From positions 3,286,001-3,350,000 of the forward strand of contig NZ_CP108549.1 in assembly GCF_036010325.1 (NCBI RefSeq): 64,000 nt of DNA, in the 5' to 3' direction. The stretch's first letter is position 1; each line of letters starts with the position of its first letter. Below, one piece after another: positions 1 to 8,151 of this stretch. The stretch is from Streptomyces sp. NBC_01210. GTDB lineage: Bacteria > Actinomycetota > Actinomycetes > Streptomycetales > Streptomycetaceae. The translations under genes and the position numbers were made by a program. The notes below the pieces were generated by a model, which worked only from the letters and a program-made list of their open reading frames with translations, was not told the DNA's origin and made no database searches.

Positions 1-28
1 CCGTTCGGGTCGGGCTACTGGGAGCCGG

Positions 29-259
29 TCAGCTCGGCTTCTTGGACTTGTCGAGGACCATCACCAGGCCCGCGATCACCGCGAAGAGGGCGAGCGGCGT
101 CACGACAAAGAGGCCGACCGTCTGGATCACGCTCAGGCCCGGGCCCGGGTCGTCGCCGTCGTCCGGGGTCAGCGCGAGCGCCGGCGACGACAGGAGCAGC
201 ATCATCAGCGTCGTACCGGCCGCGACGGCGCCGGCGCGCAAAGCGTTCTTCTTGTCCAC
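29..259 (-). CDS. small membrane protein, function unknown
   Basis: This 76-residue protein starts at GTG 259. It has a basic N-terminus and a signal-like hydrophobic stretch (about 8-30, ending PALA). A short acidic Asp/Gly/Pro loop follows, then a second membrane segment (about 43-68), and a Lys-rich tail (KSKK). It is either a two-pass membrane peptide or a secreted, C-terminally anchored one. No ribosome-binding site is obvious just upstream of the GTG. It lies directly downstream of malQ on the same strand with a 20-bp gap, so it may be co-transcribed. I recognise no domain. Confidence rests on length, membrane pattern and high third-position GC. Confidence 0.7.
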   Translation of the reverse strand: MDKKNALRAGAVAAGTTLMMLLLSSPALALTPDDGDDPGPGLSVIQTVGLFVVTPLALFAVIAGLVMVLDKSKKPS

Positions 260-279
260 GGTGCCAACGTAGCGAACGG

Positions 280-2649
280 CTATCCCGGGCGCGCGTCCGG
301 GGGTGCCGTACGGGCACCGGGCCCGCGCCCGGGCCCCGCACCGGCCCCGGAGCCACCCCCGGGGCAGTCCCCGGGGCGGAAGACGTCCACGAAGACGCCC
401 ATCAGCGCGTGCAGCCGGGGCGAGGCGGCCAGCTCCTCCAGCGTGAGGGGATGGCCTTCGGCGTCCGCGACGGGCAGCCGCCAGTTCGGATACTGGTCCC
501 AGGTGCCCGGCAGATTCTGCGGGCGCCGGTCACCCACCGCGTCCGGCAGCCAAACGCCGACCATCCGGGCGGGCGTACGCAGCAGAAAGCGGTAGACCGC
601 GCGGATCAGGCCCTCCTCGTCGCCGCTGCCCTCGGGCAGCAGGCCGAGGCCGCCCAGCAGGCCGAGCCACTCGGCGACATCCCCGGCATGCTCCGTGCGC
701 TCCTGCTCCAGGGAACGGGTCAGCAGGCCGAGGCGGTGGCGCAGCGCCACATGCTCGCCGGTCAGCCGGGCCGCCGTGGACGGCAGATCGTGAGTGGTCG
801 CGGTGGCCACACATCCGACGCGCCACTCCTCGGGCGGCAGCGGCCGGCCGGTGCCGGCCCAGTCACGCTCGAACCAGAGCACGGAGGTGCCCAGCACGCC
901 GCGGCGCGTCAGCTCCTCGCGCACACCCGGCTCTACCGTGCCGAGGTCCTCCCCTATCACGACGGTGCCCGCCCGGTGGGCCTCCAGGACGAGGACCGCG
1001 AGCATCGCCTCGGCGTCGTAGCGGACGTATGTGCCGTCGGTGGGCGGGCTGCCCTCCGGGACCCACCAGAGGCGGAACAGGCCCATCACATGGTCGATAC
1101 GCAGCGCGCCCGCATTGCGGAGGAGTCCGCGCAGCAGCCCTCGGTACGGGGCGTAGCCGGAGGCGGCCAGCACGTCCGGGCGCCACGGGGGCAGGCCCCA
1201 GTCCTGGCCACGGGCATTGAAGGCGTCCGGCGGGGCGCCGACCGACATCCCGGCGGCAAAGGCATCCCGCTGCGCCCAGGCGTCCGCGCCACCCGGGTGC
1301 ACGCCGACTGCCAGGTCGTGGACGATGCCGACGTCCATGCCCGCCTCGCGGGCCGCCTGCCCGGCGGCGGCCAGCTGCCGGTCGGTCAGCCAGGCGAGCC
1401 TGCTGTGGAAGTCGACCCGGTCCATCAACTCGTCCCCGGCGCGGGCGGTCTCGGGCGAGCGCGGGTCCTGCAGTTCCACCGGCCAGGTGTGCCATTCGGG
1501 GCCGTGCACCTCGGCGAGGGCGCACCAGGTGGCGTGGTCCTCCAGGGCCTGGCCCTGCTCGGCGAGGAAGTCGCAGTATGCGGCGCGACGTCCGGGCCCG
1601 AGCGGGATGCGGTGCACGATTTCCAAGGCCTCGCGCTTCAGCTCCCAGACCGCGTCCCGGTCGATCAGCGCGCCCTTCCGCAGAACGGATTCCCGCAGCC
1701 CGGCGCCCTTGTCACGGAGCTCCTCCAGCCGCTGCCCGTCCCGGGCGCCCGCATACGCGTATTCGGGGATGTCCTCGATGCGCAGATGGACGGGGTCGGG
1801 GAAGCGACGCGAGGACGGCCGGTACGGGGAGGGGTCGGTGGGGGGGCCAGGTACGGCCGCGTGCAGCGGGTTCACCTGTACGAAGGAAGCCCCGAGCGAC
1901 CGTCCGGACCAGGTCGCCAGCTCGGCCAGATCGCCGAGGTCGCCCATGCCCCAGGAGCGGGTGGAGAGCAGGGAGTAGAGCTGTACGAGAAGGCCGTGCG
2001 AGCGGCCGTCGGGCTGCGGCACCCGGGCGGGCGCGACGACAAGGCTGGACCGGGCGACCCGACCGTCCGGAGCCTCGGCCGACAACTGATGAACGCCATA
2101 CGGAAGTTGCTGCCAGGGCTGGGGGTCCTCGGGGGCAGCCCCGGCCCCGCCGGAGACGGCCGGCGCCGCGGGGGCGGCGGCGGGTTCGCCGCGCGTCGCG
2201 TCGGGCGCGGGGACCTCTTCCGCCTCGCCGCGTAAGGCGGCCTCTTGCTCGTCGCCGCGTAAGGCGGCCTCTTCCCCCTCGCCGCGCAACGAGGCCTGAT
2301 CCGCATCGCCGTTCGTCGCGGCAGCCGCAGGCCCGCGGATCAGCCACTCCACCTCCGCGCCCTGTTCCGTCTCGACCCGCAGGGTCGTGCCCGCGGGCAG
2401 CTCCGTCAGTGCTGCCGGAACCTCGCCGCTCGCGCTCCAGAGCACGACCGTCGGCGGCAGCAGCCGGCCCGCGGCGGCGGACTCGGCGCGGCTCAGGGCA
2501 TCACGAACCCCCGACGCGGTGGACGCGTCGACGCCGAGTGCGGCGAGGACCGCGACGACCGTCGCGTCGGGGACCGGGACGGTGACGCCCTCGGAGGGCG
2601 CGTAGGAAGTGGCGACTCCGTGCAGTGCGGCGAGCCGGGCAAGGCCCAT
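280..2649 (-). CDS. malQ: 4-alpha-glucanotransferase (amylomaltase, GH77)
   Basis: MalQ transfers alpha-1,4-glucan segments between maltodextrins and glucose in the cytoplasm. The 789-residue protein shows the GH77 landmarks: SWGMGDLGDL near 240; the nucleophile Asp in LRIDHVMG near 518; the acid/base Glu in IGEDLGTV near 566; and the third acidic residue in THDLPS near 620. Actinobacterial GH77 proteins are long, with an N-terminal domain before the barrel, and this one fits. Residues about 108-170 form an Ala/Glu/Pro-rich linker holding three copies of a nine-residue unit of the form A-x-L-R-G-x-x-x-E. The ATG at 2649 has AGGAG six bases upstream and directly abuts the TGA of a short upstream ORF. 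Confidence 0.95.
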   Translation of the reverse strand: MGLARLAALHGVATSYAPSEGVTVPVPDATVVAVLAALGVDASTASGVRDALSRAESAAAGRLLPPTVVLWSASGEVPAALTELPAGTTLRVETEQGAEVEWLIRGPAAAATNGDADQASLRGEGEEAALRGDEQEAALRGEAEEVPAPDATRGEPAAAPAAPAVSGGAGAAPEDPQPWQQLPYGVHQLSAEAPDGRVARSSLVVAPARVPQPDGRSHGLLVQLYSLLSTRSWGMGDLGDLAELATWSGRSLGASFVQVNPLHAAVPGPPTDPSPYRPSSRRFPDPVHLRIEDIPEYAYAGARDGQRLEELRDKGAGLRESVLRKGALIDRDAVWELKREALEIVHRIPLGPGRRAAYCDFLAEQGQALEDHATWCALAEVHGPEWHTWPVELQDPRSPETARAGDELMDRVDFHSRLAWLTDRQLAAAGQAAREAGMDVGIVHDLAVGVHPGGADAWAQRDAFAAGMSVGAPPDAFNARGQDWGLPPWRPDVLAASGYAPYRGLLRGLLRNAGALRIDHVMGLFRLWWVPEGSPPTDGTYVRYDAEAMLAVLVLEAHRAGTVVIGEDLGTVEPGVREELTRRGVLGTSVLWFERDWAGTGRPLPPEEWRVGCVATATTHDLPSTAARLTGEHVALRHRLGLLTRSLEQERTEHAGDVAEWLGLLGGLGLLPEGSGDEEGLIRAVYRFLLRTPARMVGVWLPDAVGDRRPQNLPGTWDQYPNWRLPVADAEGHPLTLEELAASPRLHALMGVFVDVFRPGDCPGGGSGAGAGPGRGPGARTAPPDARPG
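2225..2305. repeat. 27-bp tandem repeat inside malQ (3 units)
   Basis: Three 27-bp units begin at 2225, 2252 and 2279. The core tcgccgcgtaaggcggcct is identical in the first two and diverged in the third. Each encodes nine residues in the linker of MalQ, outside the catalytic barrel, so copy number could vary without harming the enzyme. Confidence 0.85.
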
Positions 2650-2877
2650 TCAGACTCCTGGGGACTCCACGCCGCCGGCCGTGCCGTGGGCCGTCGGCTC
2701 GCTGGTGAGAGGTGCACAGTCGGTGAGCGGCGGTTCACTGGTCAGTGGGGCGGCGTCGGCGAGCGGGGGTTCGCTGGTCAGCGGGCCGGGACCCGGGACC
2801 TGTTTGGACAGGGCGGACAGCAGAAGGTGTGCGGATGCGGCCACGGTGGTCACTCCAAGCGGACGGTAGTGGGACAT
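2650..2877 (-). CDS. possible short protein translationally coupled to malQ
   Basis: A 75-codon ORF runs from ATG 2877, preceded by GGTAGGG seven bases upstream, to a TGA that immediately abuts the malQ ATG (TGAATG). The N-terminal half is mildly hydrophobic (VTTVAASAHLLLSALS). The C-terminal half carries a 13-residue repeat, LTSEPPL(A/T)D(A/C)AP, twice plus a partial third copy. No domain is recognised. The exact abutment suggests coupling to malQ. The repeat also creates ORFs on the opposite strand, so coding status is not certain. Confidence 0.42.
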   Translation of the reverse strand: MSHYRPLGVTTVAASAHLLLSALSKQVPGPGPLTSEPPLADAAPLTSEPPLTDCAPLTSEPTAHGTAGGVESPGV

Positions 2878-2961
2878 CAGCAGCCCTACCCAGCGGGCAC
2901 GGCCGCAGACGTACACGATCAGTCAACGTGTTCCGTGTCACATTCCGTTCCCTGTGTGGGA

Positions 2962-2977
2962 GTTGAATCAAATCAAC
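2962..2977. promoter_or_regulatory. dyad between divergent malQ and GH84 genes
   Basis: GTTGA-N6-TCAAC lies in an AT-richer stretch (about 2930-3030) between the leftward malQ unit and the rightward GH84 gene. The stretch presumably holds both promoters. The regulator is unknown. I did not find the CTTGCAG-type MalR element described for streptomycete maltose genes. Confidence 0.35.
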
Positions 2978-3097
2978 CAAACCGCCCATCACATAAGTCA
3001 AAAGGTGCACAACGGCCACTCGCATTGACACCCTCACTGTGGTGGTGGTGGGCTCGAAGCCGACCGGAGCGACTGGGGAGACTGAGGGGAGACGGGC

Positions 3098-6046
3098 GTG
3101 CGGCTCGCGCGCGGGAGGCGTACTGCGACAGCCGTCGCGGTCGCTGTCATCGGCAGCCTGCTCGGCGGCGCGCACGGCGCGGTCGCCGCCCCGGACGACC
3201 CCGGCTCCCCCGCCACCACCGCGCAGGACCCCGAAGGTGAGGCCGCGCTGCCCCCCGTCTGGCCGCGACCGCAGACGATGCGGGCGGCGGGATCGGCCGT
3301 CGCGCTGGGTGAGGAAGTGACTGTCGTCGCGGACCGCGGCGCCGATCCGTACGCCGTCGAGCGGCTGACGGAGCTGCTGCACGCGTCCGGCGTACGCACC
3401 GTGCACACCGCACTGCCCGGCCACGGCCCCGTCCTGCGCATCGGCGGCACCGGCGCGTGGGACGCGCTGCGCGCCCTGCGCGCACCCGAACGCACCGATC
3501 TCCCCTCCGGCGGCTACCGGCTCGCGGTCGGCCAGGTCCAGGGCCGGGACACCGTCGCGCTCGACGGCGTCGGTGAGGACGGCCTCTACCACGGCGTCCA
3601 GACGCTGCGGCAGCTGATCGTCCGACAGACCGTCGCGGGAGCCGACCGGCGGACCGTCGCCGGGGTACTCGTACGCGACTGGCCGGGCACGGCCGTACGG
3701 GGCATGACGGAAGGTTTCTACGGACAGCCGTGGAGCCATCAACAGCGGCTGGCACAGCTGGACTTCATGGGTCGCACCAAGCAGAACCGCTATCTGTACG
3801 CGCCCGGTGACGACCCCTTCCGGCAGGCCCGCTGGCGCGAGCCGTATCCCGCGGCCCAGCGAGCGGAGTTCCGCGAGCTCGCCGAGCGCGCGCGCCGCAA
3901 CCACGTCACACTCGCCTGGGCCGTCGCGCCCGCGCAGGCCATGTGTCTGGCCAAGGACGGCGACGTCAAGGCGCTGACGCGCAAGATCGACGCGATGTGG
4001 GCGCTGGGTGTACGCGCCTTCCAGCTGCAGTTCCAGGACGTCAGCTACAGCGAGTGGCACTGCGACGAGGACGCGGACGCCTTCGGCTCGGGCCCCGAGG
4101 CGGCGGCCAGGGCGCAGGCGCGCGTGGCGGGCGCGGTGGCGCAGCATCTGGCCGACCGACATCCGGAAGCCGCGCCGCTCTCGCTGATGCCGACGGAGTT
4201 CTACCAGGACGGTGCCACCGACTTCCGGCGGGCGCTCGCGAGCGAGCTGGACGGCAGGGTCCAGGTGGCCTGGACGGGTGTCGGGGTGGTGCCGCGCACC
4301 ATCACGGGCCGCGAACTGGCGGGTGCCCGGGAGACGTTCAAGCATCCGCTGGTCACCATGGACAACTACCCGGTCAACGACTACGCGCAGGACCGGATAT
4401 TCCTCGGCCCTTACACGGGCCGCGAGCCTGCCGTGGCGACCGGCTCCGTCGCGCTGCTCGCCAACGCCATGGAGCAGGCCTACGCGTCCCGCATACCGCT
4501 GTTCACCGCCGCCGACTACGCCTGGAACCCGAAGGGCTACCGCCCCGACGAGTCCTGGCAGGCCGCGATCGACGATCTCGCGGGCGGCGATACGAAGACC
4601 CGCGAGGCCATGCGCGCGCTGGCCGGCAATCACGCCTCTTCGATACTCAGCCCCACCGAGTCCGGTTATCTGCAGCCGCTGCTGAAGGAGTTCTGGCGGT
4701 CGCGCACGACGACGGACGCGGCGGCCAGGGACCGGGCGGCGGCCTCGCTGCGCGCCGCGTTCACCGTGATGCGCGAGGCCCCGCAGCGGCTGACACGGCC
4801 CGCCGACGGCCGTCTCGACGATGAAGTGCGGCCGTGGCTGGAGCAGTTGGCGCGGTACGGCCGGGCCGGCGAGCTCTCGGTGGACATGCTGCAGGCACAG
4901 GTGCGCGGCGACGGCGCGGCGGCCTGGCGGGACTCGCTGGCCCTGGAGCCGCTGCGCACGGCCATCGGGGCGAGCCGGGCGACGGTCGGCAAGGGCGTGC
5001 TGAAACCGTTCCTGGACCGGGCCGCGAAGGAGTCGGCGATCTGGACGGGTGCGGACCGCTTCCCGGACACGGCAGGCGAGGACACGGTCCGGCTGGACCG
5101 GCCCAGGCCCGTCGCCTCGGTGAACACGATGACCGAGCCGTCCGCGGGTGCCACGGGCTCCGGCGGCCGGGTGGAGGCGCATGTCCCGGGCCAGGGCTGG
5201 CGCACGCTCGGCCCTCTCTCCGCCGGCGGCTGGACCGAGACCGACGCGAAGGGCCTGCGGGTGGACGCGGTGAGGGTCGTGGCGGACGGGGACGATCCCG
5301 TCGCCGTACGGTCCGTGGCGCCGTGGTTCGCCGACGAGCCGCCGGCCGGCCTCGATCTCGTACGCGGCGAGGCGGACGCCGAGATCGGCGGCGGCCCGCA
5401 GCGCGCGGGCGTCCGGCTGACCGGGCGGCGCCCCGCCGAGGTGCGCGGCGAACTCACCGCGAAGGCTCCGGCCGGCATCAAGGTGAGGGTCCCGAAGCAG
5501 ACGACGGTGCCGCGCGGGCAGCGTACGACCGTGCCGGTCGAGGTGACCGTCCCGGCGGGCACACCGGCCGGTGAGTACCGGGTGCCGCTGTCCTTCGCGG
5601 GCCAGGAGCGCACGCTGACGGTGCGTGCCTATCCGCGCACCGGGGGCCCCGACCTCGCACGCACGGCAGGCGCCGCCGCCTCCTCGTCGGGCGACGAGAC
5701 GGCCGACTTCCCGGCGTCGGCGGCGCTCGACGGCGACCCGAAGACCCGCTGGTCCTCGCCCGCCGAGGACGGCGCCTGGTGGCAGCTGGAGCTGAAGCAG
5801 CCTGCCCGGGTCGGGCAGGTGGTGCTGCACTGGCAGGACGCGTACGCGACGAAGTACCGCATCCAGGTCTCCGCCGACGGCCGCACGTGGCGCACGGCCG
5901 CGACGGTCAAGGACGGCGGGGGCGGGCGCGAGAGCATGCGTATGGACGCCAGGGACACCCGCTTCATCCGTGTCCAGGGCGACGCGCGCGCCACCCAGTA
6001 CGGGTACTCGCTCTGGTCCGTGGAGGCATACGCCGTCACAGAGTGA
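3098..6046 (+). CDS. secreted GH84 beta-N-acetylglucosaminidase with C-terminal F5/8 (CBM32) domain
   Basis: This 982-residue exported glycosidase is of the hyaluronidase/O-GlcNAcase-like family GH84. GTG 3098 follows GAGGGGAG. A signal peptide covers about 1-30. A GH84b-like N-terminal domain (about 50-190) precedes the catalytic barrel, recognised by TEGFYGQPW near 203, YAPGDDPF and REPYP. WDNYPVNDY-type loops appear as MDNYPVNDYAQDR. A galactose-binding F5/8 type C module occupies about 850-982 and should bind terminal sugars. The usual catalytic Asp-Asp pair appears here as Gln313-Asp314 (motif LQFQDVS), so the general acid is kept but its partner is changed. The likely role is N-acetylglucosamine release from host or fungal glycans. 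Confidence 0.9.
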   Translation: MRLARGRRTATAVAVAVIGSLLGGAHGAVAAPDDPGSPATTAQDPEGEAALPPVWPRPQTMRAAGSAVALGEEVTVVADRGADPYAVERLTELLHASGVRTVHTALPGHGPVLRIGGTGAWDALRALRAPERTDLPSGGYRLAVGQVQGRDTVALDGVGEDGLYHGVQTLRQLIVRQTVAGADRRTVAGVLVRDWPGTAVRGMTEGFYGQPWSHQQRLAQLDFMGRTKQNRYLYAPGDDPFRQARWREPYPAAQRAEFRELAERARRNHVTLAWAVAPAQAMCLAKDGDVKALTRKIDAMWALGVRAFQLQFQDVSYSEWHCDEDADAFGSGPEAAARAQARVAGAVAQHLADRHPEAAPLSLMPTEFYQDGATDFRRALASELDGRVQVAWTGVGVVPRTITGRELAGARETFKHPLVTMDNYPVNDYAQDRIFLGPYTGREPAVATGSVALLANAMEQAYASRIPLFTAADYAWNPKGYRPDESWQAAIDDLAGGDTKTREAMRALAGNHASSILSPTESGYLQPLLKEFWRSRTTTDAAARDRAAASLRAAFTVMREAPQRLTRPADGRLDDEVRPWLEQLARYGRAGELSVDMLQAQVRGDGAAAWRDSLALEPLRTAIGASRATVGKGVLKPFLDRAAKESAIWTGADRFPDTAGEDTVRLDRPRPVASVNTMTEPSAGATGSGGRVEAHVPGQGWRTLGPLSAGGWTETDAKGLRVDAVRVVADGDDPVAVRSVAPWFADEPPAGLDLVRGEADAEIGGGPQRAGVRLTGRRPAEVRGELTAKAPAGIKVRVPKQTTVPRGQRTTVPVEVTVPAGTPAGEYRVPLSFAGQERTLTVRAYPRTGGPDLARTAGAAASSSGDETADFPASAALDGDPKTRWSSPAEDGAWWQLELKQPARVGQVVLHWQDAYATKYRIQVSADGRTWRTAATVKDGGGGRESMRMDARDTRFIRVQGDARATQYGYSLWSVEAYAVTE

Positions 6047-6252
6047 ACGGCGCCCCCCGAGCCCTGCCCAGCCCAGAGGCCCCGGCGCCCCTCCGCCCCT
6101 CCGCCCCGGCGAGCGAGCCGAAGGGGCGCGCGGCTGTCGAAAGCGAAGAGCGCGCGGAGGCCGCGAGGCACGAGCGGTCGAGCACGGCCGACCGTCGACA
6201 GACGCTCAAGGCGCCCCGGAGGCGAGCCGAGCCCCAAAAAAAGAAGGGGACC

Positions 6253-6789
6253 TCAGGCAGAGATGCCGTCGATCCGGGCCATCGCGTCGTCCGCGCCGTA
6301 CGGCTGCAGGTATGGCAGCCAGCGCGGGTCCCTATGCCCGGTCCCGATGATGCGCCACGCGAGGCCGCTCGGCGGAGCGGGATGCTGGTGCAGCCGCCAC
6401 CCCAGCTCCCGCAGATGCCGGTCCGCCTTGACATGGTTGCAGCGGCGGCAGGCCGCCACCACGTTGTCCCAGGCGTGCTGTCCGCCACGGCTGCGCGGAA
6501 TGACATGGTCGACGCTGGTTGCGACGCCACCGCAGTACATACAGCGCCCGCCGTCGCGGGCGAAGAGTGCTTTGCGGGTAAGCGGAACGGGCCCCCGGTA
6601 GGGGACCCGCACGAACCGCTTCAGCCGTACGACGCTGGGTGCGGCGATGACACGGGTCGCGCTGTGCATGAAGGCGCCGGATTCCTCGAGGCAGAGGGCC
6701 TTGTTCTCCAGTACGAGGATGAGCGCGCGGCGAAGCGGTACGACGCCGAGGGGCTCGTACGACGCATTGAGGACCAGAACGTGCGGCAC
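6253..6789 (-). CDS. HNH endonuclease family protein
   Basis: The 178-residue protein starts at GTG 6789 behind an excellent AAGGAGG with an 8-base spacer. It has the bacterial stand-alone HNH fold. A first CxxC (CMYCGG, near 83) and a second (CRRCN, near 110) form the zinc site. HVIPRSRGGQHAWDN between them carries the catalytic His and Asn. The N-terminal VLVLNASYEPL is typical of this widespread family, which is often called HNH endonuclease although its substrate is unknown. It is monocistronic and converges on the GH84 gene. No phage or restriction genes accompany it, so a mobile-element role is not supported here. Confidence 0.88.
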   Translation of the reverse strand: MPHVLVLNASYEPLGVVPLRRALILVLENKALCLEESGAFMHSATRVIAAPSVVRLKRFVRVPYRGPVPLTRKALFARDGGRCMYCGGVATSVDHVIPRSRGGQHAWDNVVAACRRCNHVKADRHLRELGWRLHQHPAPPSGLAWRIIGTGHRDPRWLPYLQPYGADDAMARIDGISA

Positions 6790-7030
6790 GGTGGATGCCT
6801 CCTTGTACGCCGGCGGCGCGTGGCTCGCGCCGGGACGATCTGCTCTTCAGTGTCTCCTCATGCCAGGTCCGAGCGCCACCACGTGCGGGTAACGGGCTCG
6901 AAGTGTTTTGCAGCACACCCACTTCATCCCCGGGTGAGCCTCGTCTCTCCCTCGAACACCGCGCCCGAGCACACCGGATGCCCCGTTAGGGTGGTTGGTC
7001 TGCCACCCGCTATGCCTGGAGGTTCCGCTC

Positions 7031-8095
7031 GTGTCCTGGTCCGTCCTATTGGTCGCCGATCCGTCAACCGAGCCCGGCTCGCTCGACGAGGCCGCCAAGC
7101 AGGCAGGAGACGCCGCAGGCTGGGTGGAGCAGAACTGGTCCACCTGGTTGAACACCAGCCTGCGCATCGCGCTGATCCTGGTGGTCGCGCTGGTGCTGCG
7201 CATGCTGCTGCGCCGCGCCCTCACCAAGCTGATAGAGCGGATGAACCGCTCCGCCCAGGCGGTGGAGGGCACGGCTCTCGGGGGCCTGCTGGTCAACGCC
7301 GAGCGCCGCCGTCAGCGCTCGGAGGCCATCGGATCCGTACTCCGCTCGGTCTCGTCCTTTGTGATTCTCGGCACCGCGGGCCTGATGGTCCTCGGCGCCT
7401 TCAAGATCGACCTGGCCCCGCTGCTCGCCTCCGCCGGTGTCGCGGGCGTCGCGATCGGCTTCGGCGCCCGGAACCTCGTCACCGACTTCCTCTCCGGTGT
7501 CTTCATGATCATGGAGGACCAGTACGGCGTCGGCGACAGTGTGGACGCGGGTGTCGCCTCCGGCGAGGTGATCGAGGTCGGCCTGCGCGTCACCAAACTG
7601 CGCGGCGACAGCGGCGAGATCTGGTACGTCCGCAACGGCGAGATCAAGCGCATCGGCAACCTCAGCCAGGGCTGGGCGACGGCCTCGGTCGACGTCATGG
7701 TCCGCTCCTCGGAGAACCTGGACCAGGTCAACTCGGTGATCAGCGAGGTCGCGGACGACCTGGCGAAGTCCGAGCCGTGGAACGAGCGGCTGTGGGGCCC
7801 GGTGGAGGCGCTGGGTCTGAACGAGGTACTGCTGGACTCGATGACAGTGCGGGTCGCGGCGAAGACGATGCCGGGCAAGGCACTGGGCGTGGAGCGGGAG
7901 CTGCGCTGGCGGATCAAGCAGGCCTTCGACAAGGCGGGCATCCGCATCGTGGGCGGCCTGCCGCCGGTGCCGGAGCAGGCCGCGTCGGCAGACCCGACGG
8001 CGGGGATGGCGGCGCCCTCGGCGTACGGGTCGGCGACCTCGCCGCAGTCACTGGCAGCGACGCCGCTGGCGCCGACGGCGAACGTGGCCAAGTAG
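7031..8095 (+). CDS. mscS: MscS-family mechanosensitive ion channel
   Basis: I chose GTG 7031 because GGAGG lies eight bases upstream; a longer in-frame reading from 6995 lacks a site. The protein is 354 residues. A short N-terminal periplasmic segment precedes TM1 (about 41-60) and TM2 (about 105-125). The pore-lining TM3 (about 127-160) is rich in Gly/Ala, with VAIGFGARNLVTDFLSG typical of MscS. The cytoplasmic beta domain follows (GEVIEVGLRVTKLR, WYVRNGEIKRI), then an alpha/beta domain and a disordered Ala/Pro tail. It should open on membrane tension and release solutes during osmotic downshock. It is transcribed alone and ends at a strong bidirectional hairpin. Confidence 0.93.
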   Translation: MSWSVLLVADPSTEPGSLDEAAKQAGDAAGWVEQNWSTWLNTSLRIALILVVALVLRMLLRRALTKLIERMNRSAQAVEGTALGGLLVNAERRRQRSEAIGSVLRSVSSFVILGTAGLMVLGAFKIDLAPLLASAGVAGVAIGFGARNLVTDFLSGVFMIMEDQYGVGDSVDAGVASGEVIEVGLRVTKLRGDSGEIWYVRNGEIKRIGNLSQGWATASVDVMVRSSENLDQVNSVISEVADDLAKSEPWNERLWGPVEALGLNEVLLDSMTVRVAAKTMPGKALGVERELRWRIKQAFDKAGIRIVGGLPPVPEQAASADPTAGMAAPSAYGSATSPQSLAATPLAPTANVAK

Positions 8096-8106
8096 GACTA
8101 CGCACA

Positions 8107-8142
8107 GGAACGGGCCCCTGCCATGCGGCGGGGGCCCGTTCC
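8107..8142. terminator. bidirectional terminator between mscS and the LamG gene
   Basis: A perfect 12-bp stem (GGAACGGGCCCC / GGGGCCCGTTCC) with a 12-base loop lies between the convergent 3' ends. It can serve both strands. Confidence 0.9.
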
Positions 8143-8151
8143 ATGTCCGCG

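Noticed and set aside
3036..3075. second tRNA near the GH84 start
   Set aside because: gtggtggtggtgggctcgaa hints at a tRNA 3' half, but no acceptor, D arm or anticodon arm can be paired.
2735..5830. 1031-codon ORF on the minus strand
   Set aside because: It is the antisense shadow of the GH84 gene. GC-rich codons of the real frame suppress stops. It has no domain or ribosome-binding site.
6253..6789. homing endonuclease or restriction module from the HNH gene
   Set aside because: There is no intron, intein, methyltransferase or phage context. This stand-alone HNH family is chromosomal in most actinomycetes.
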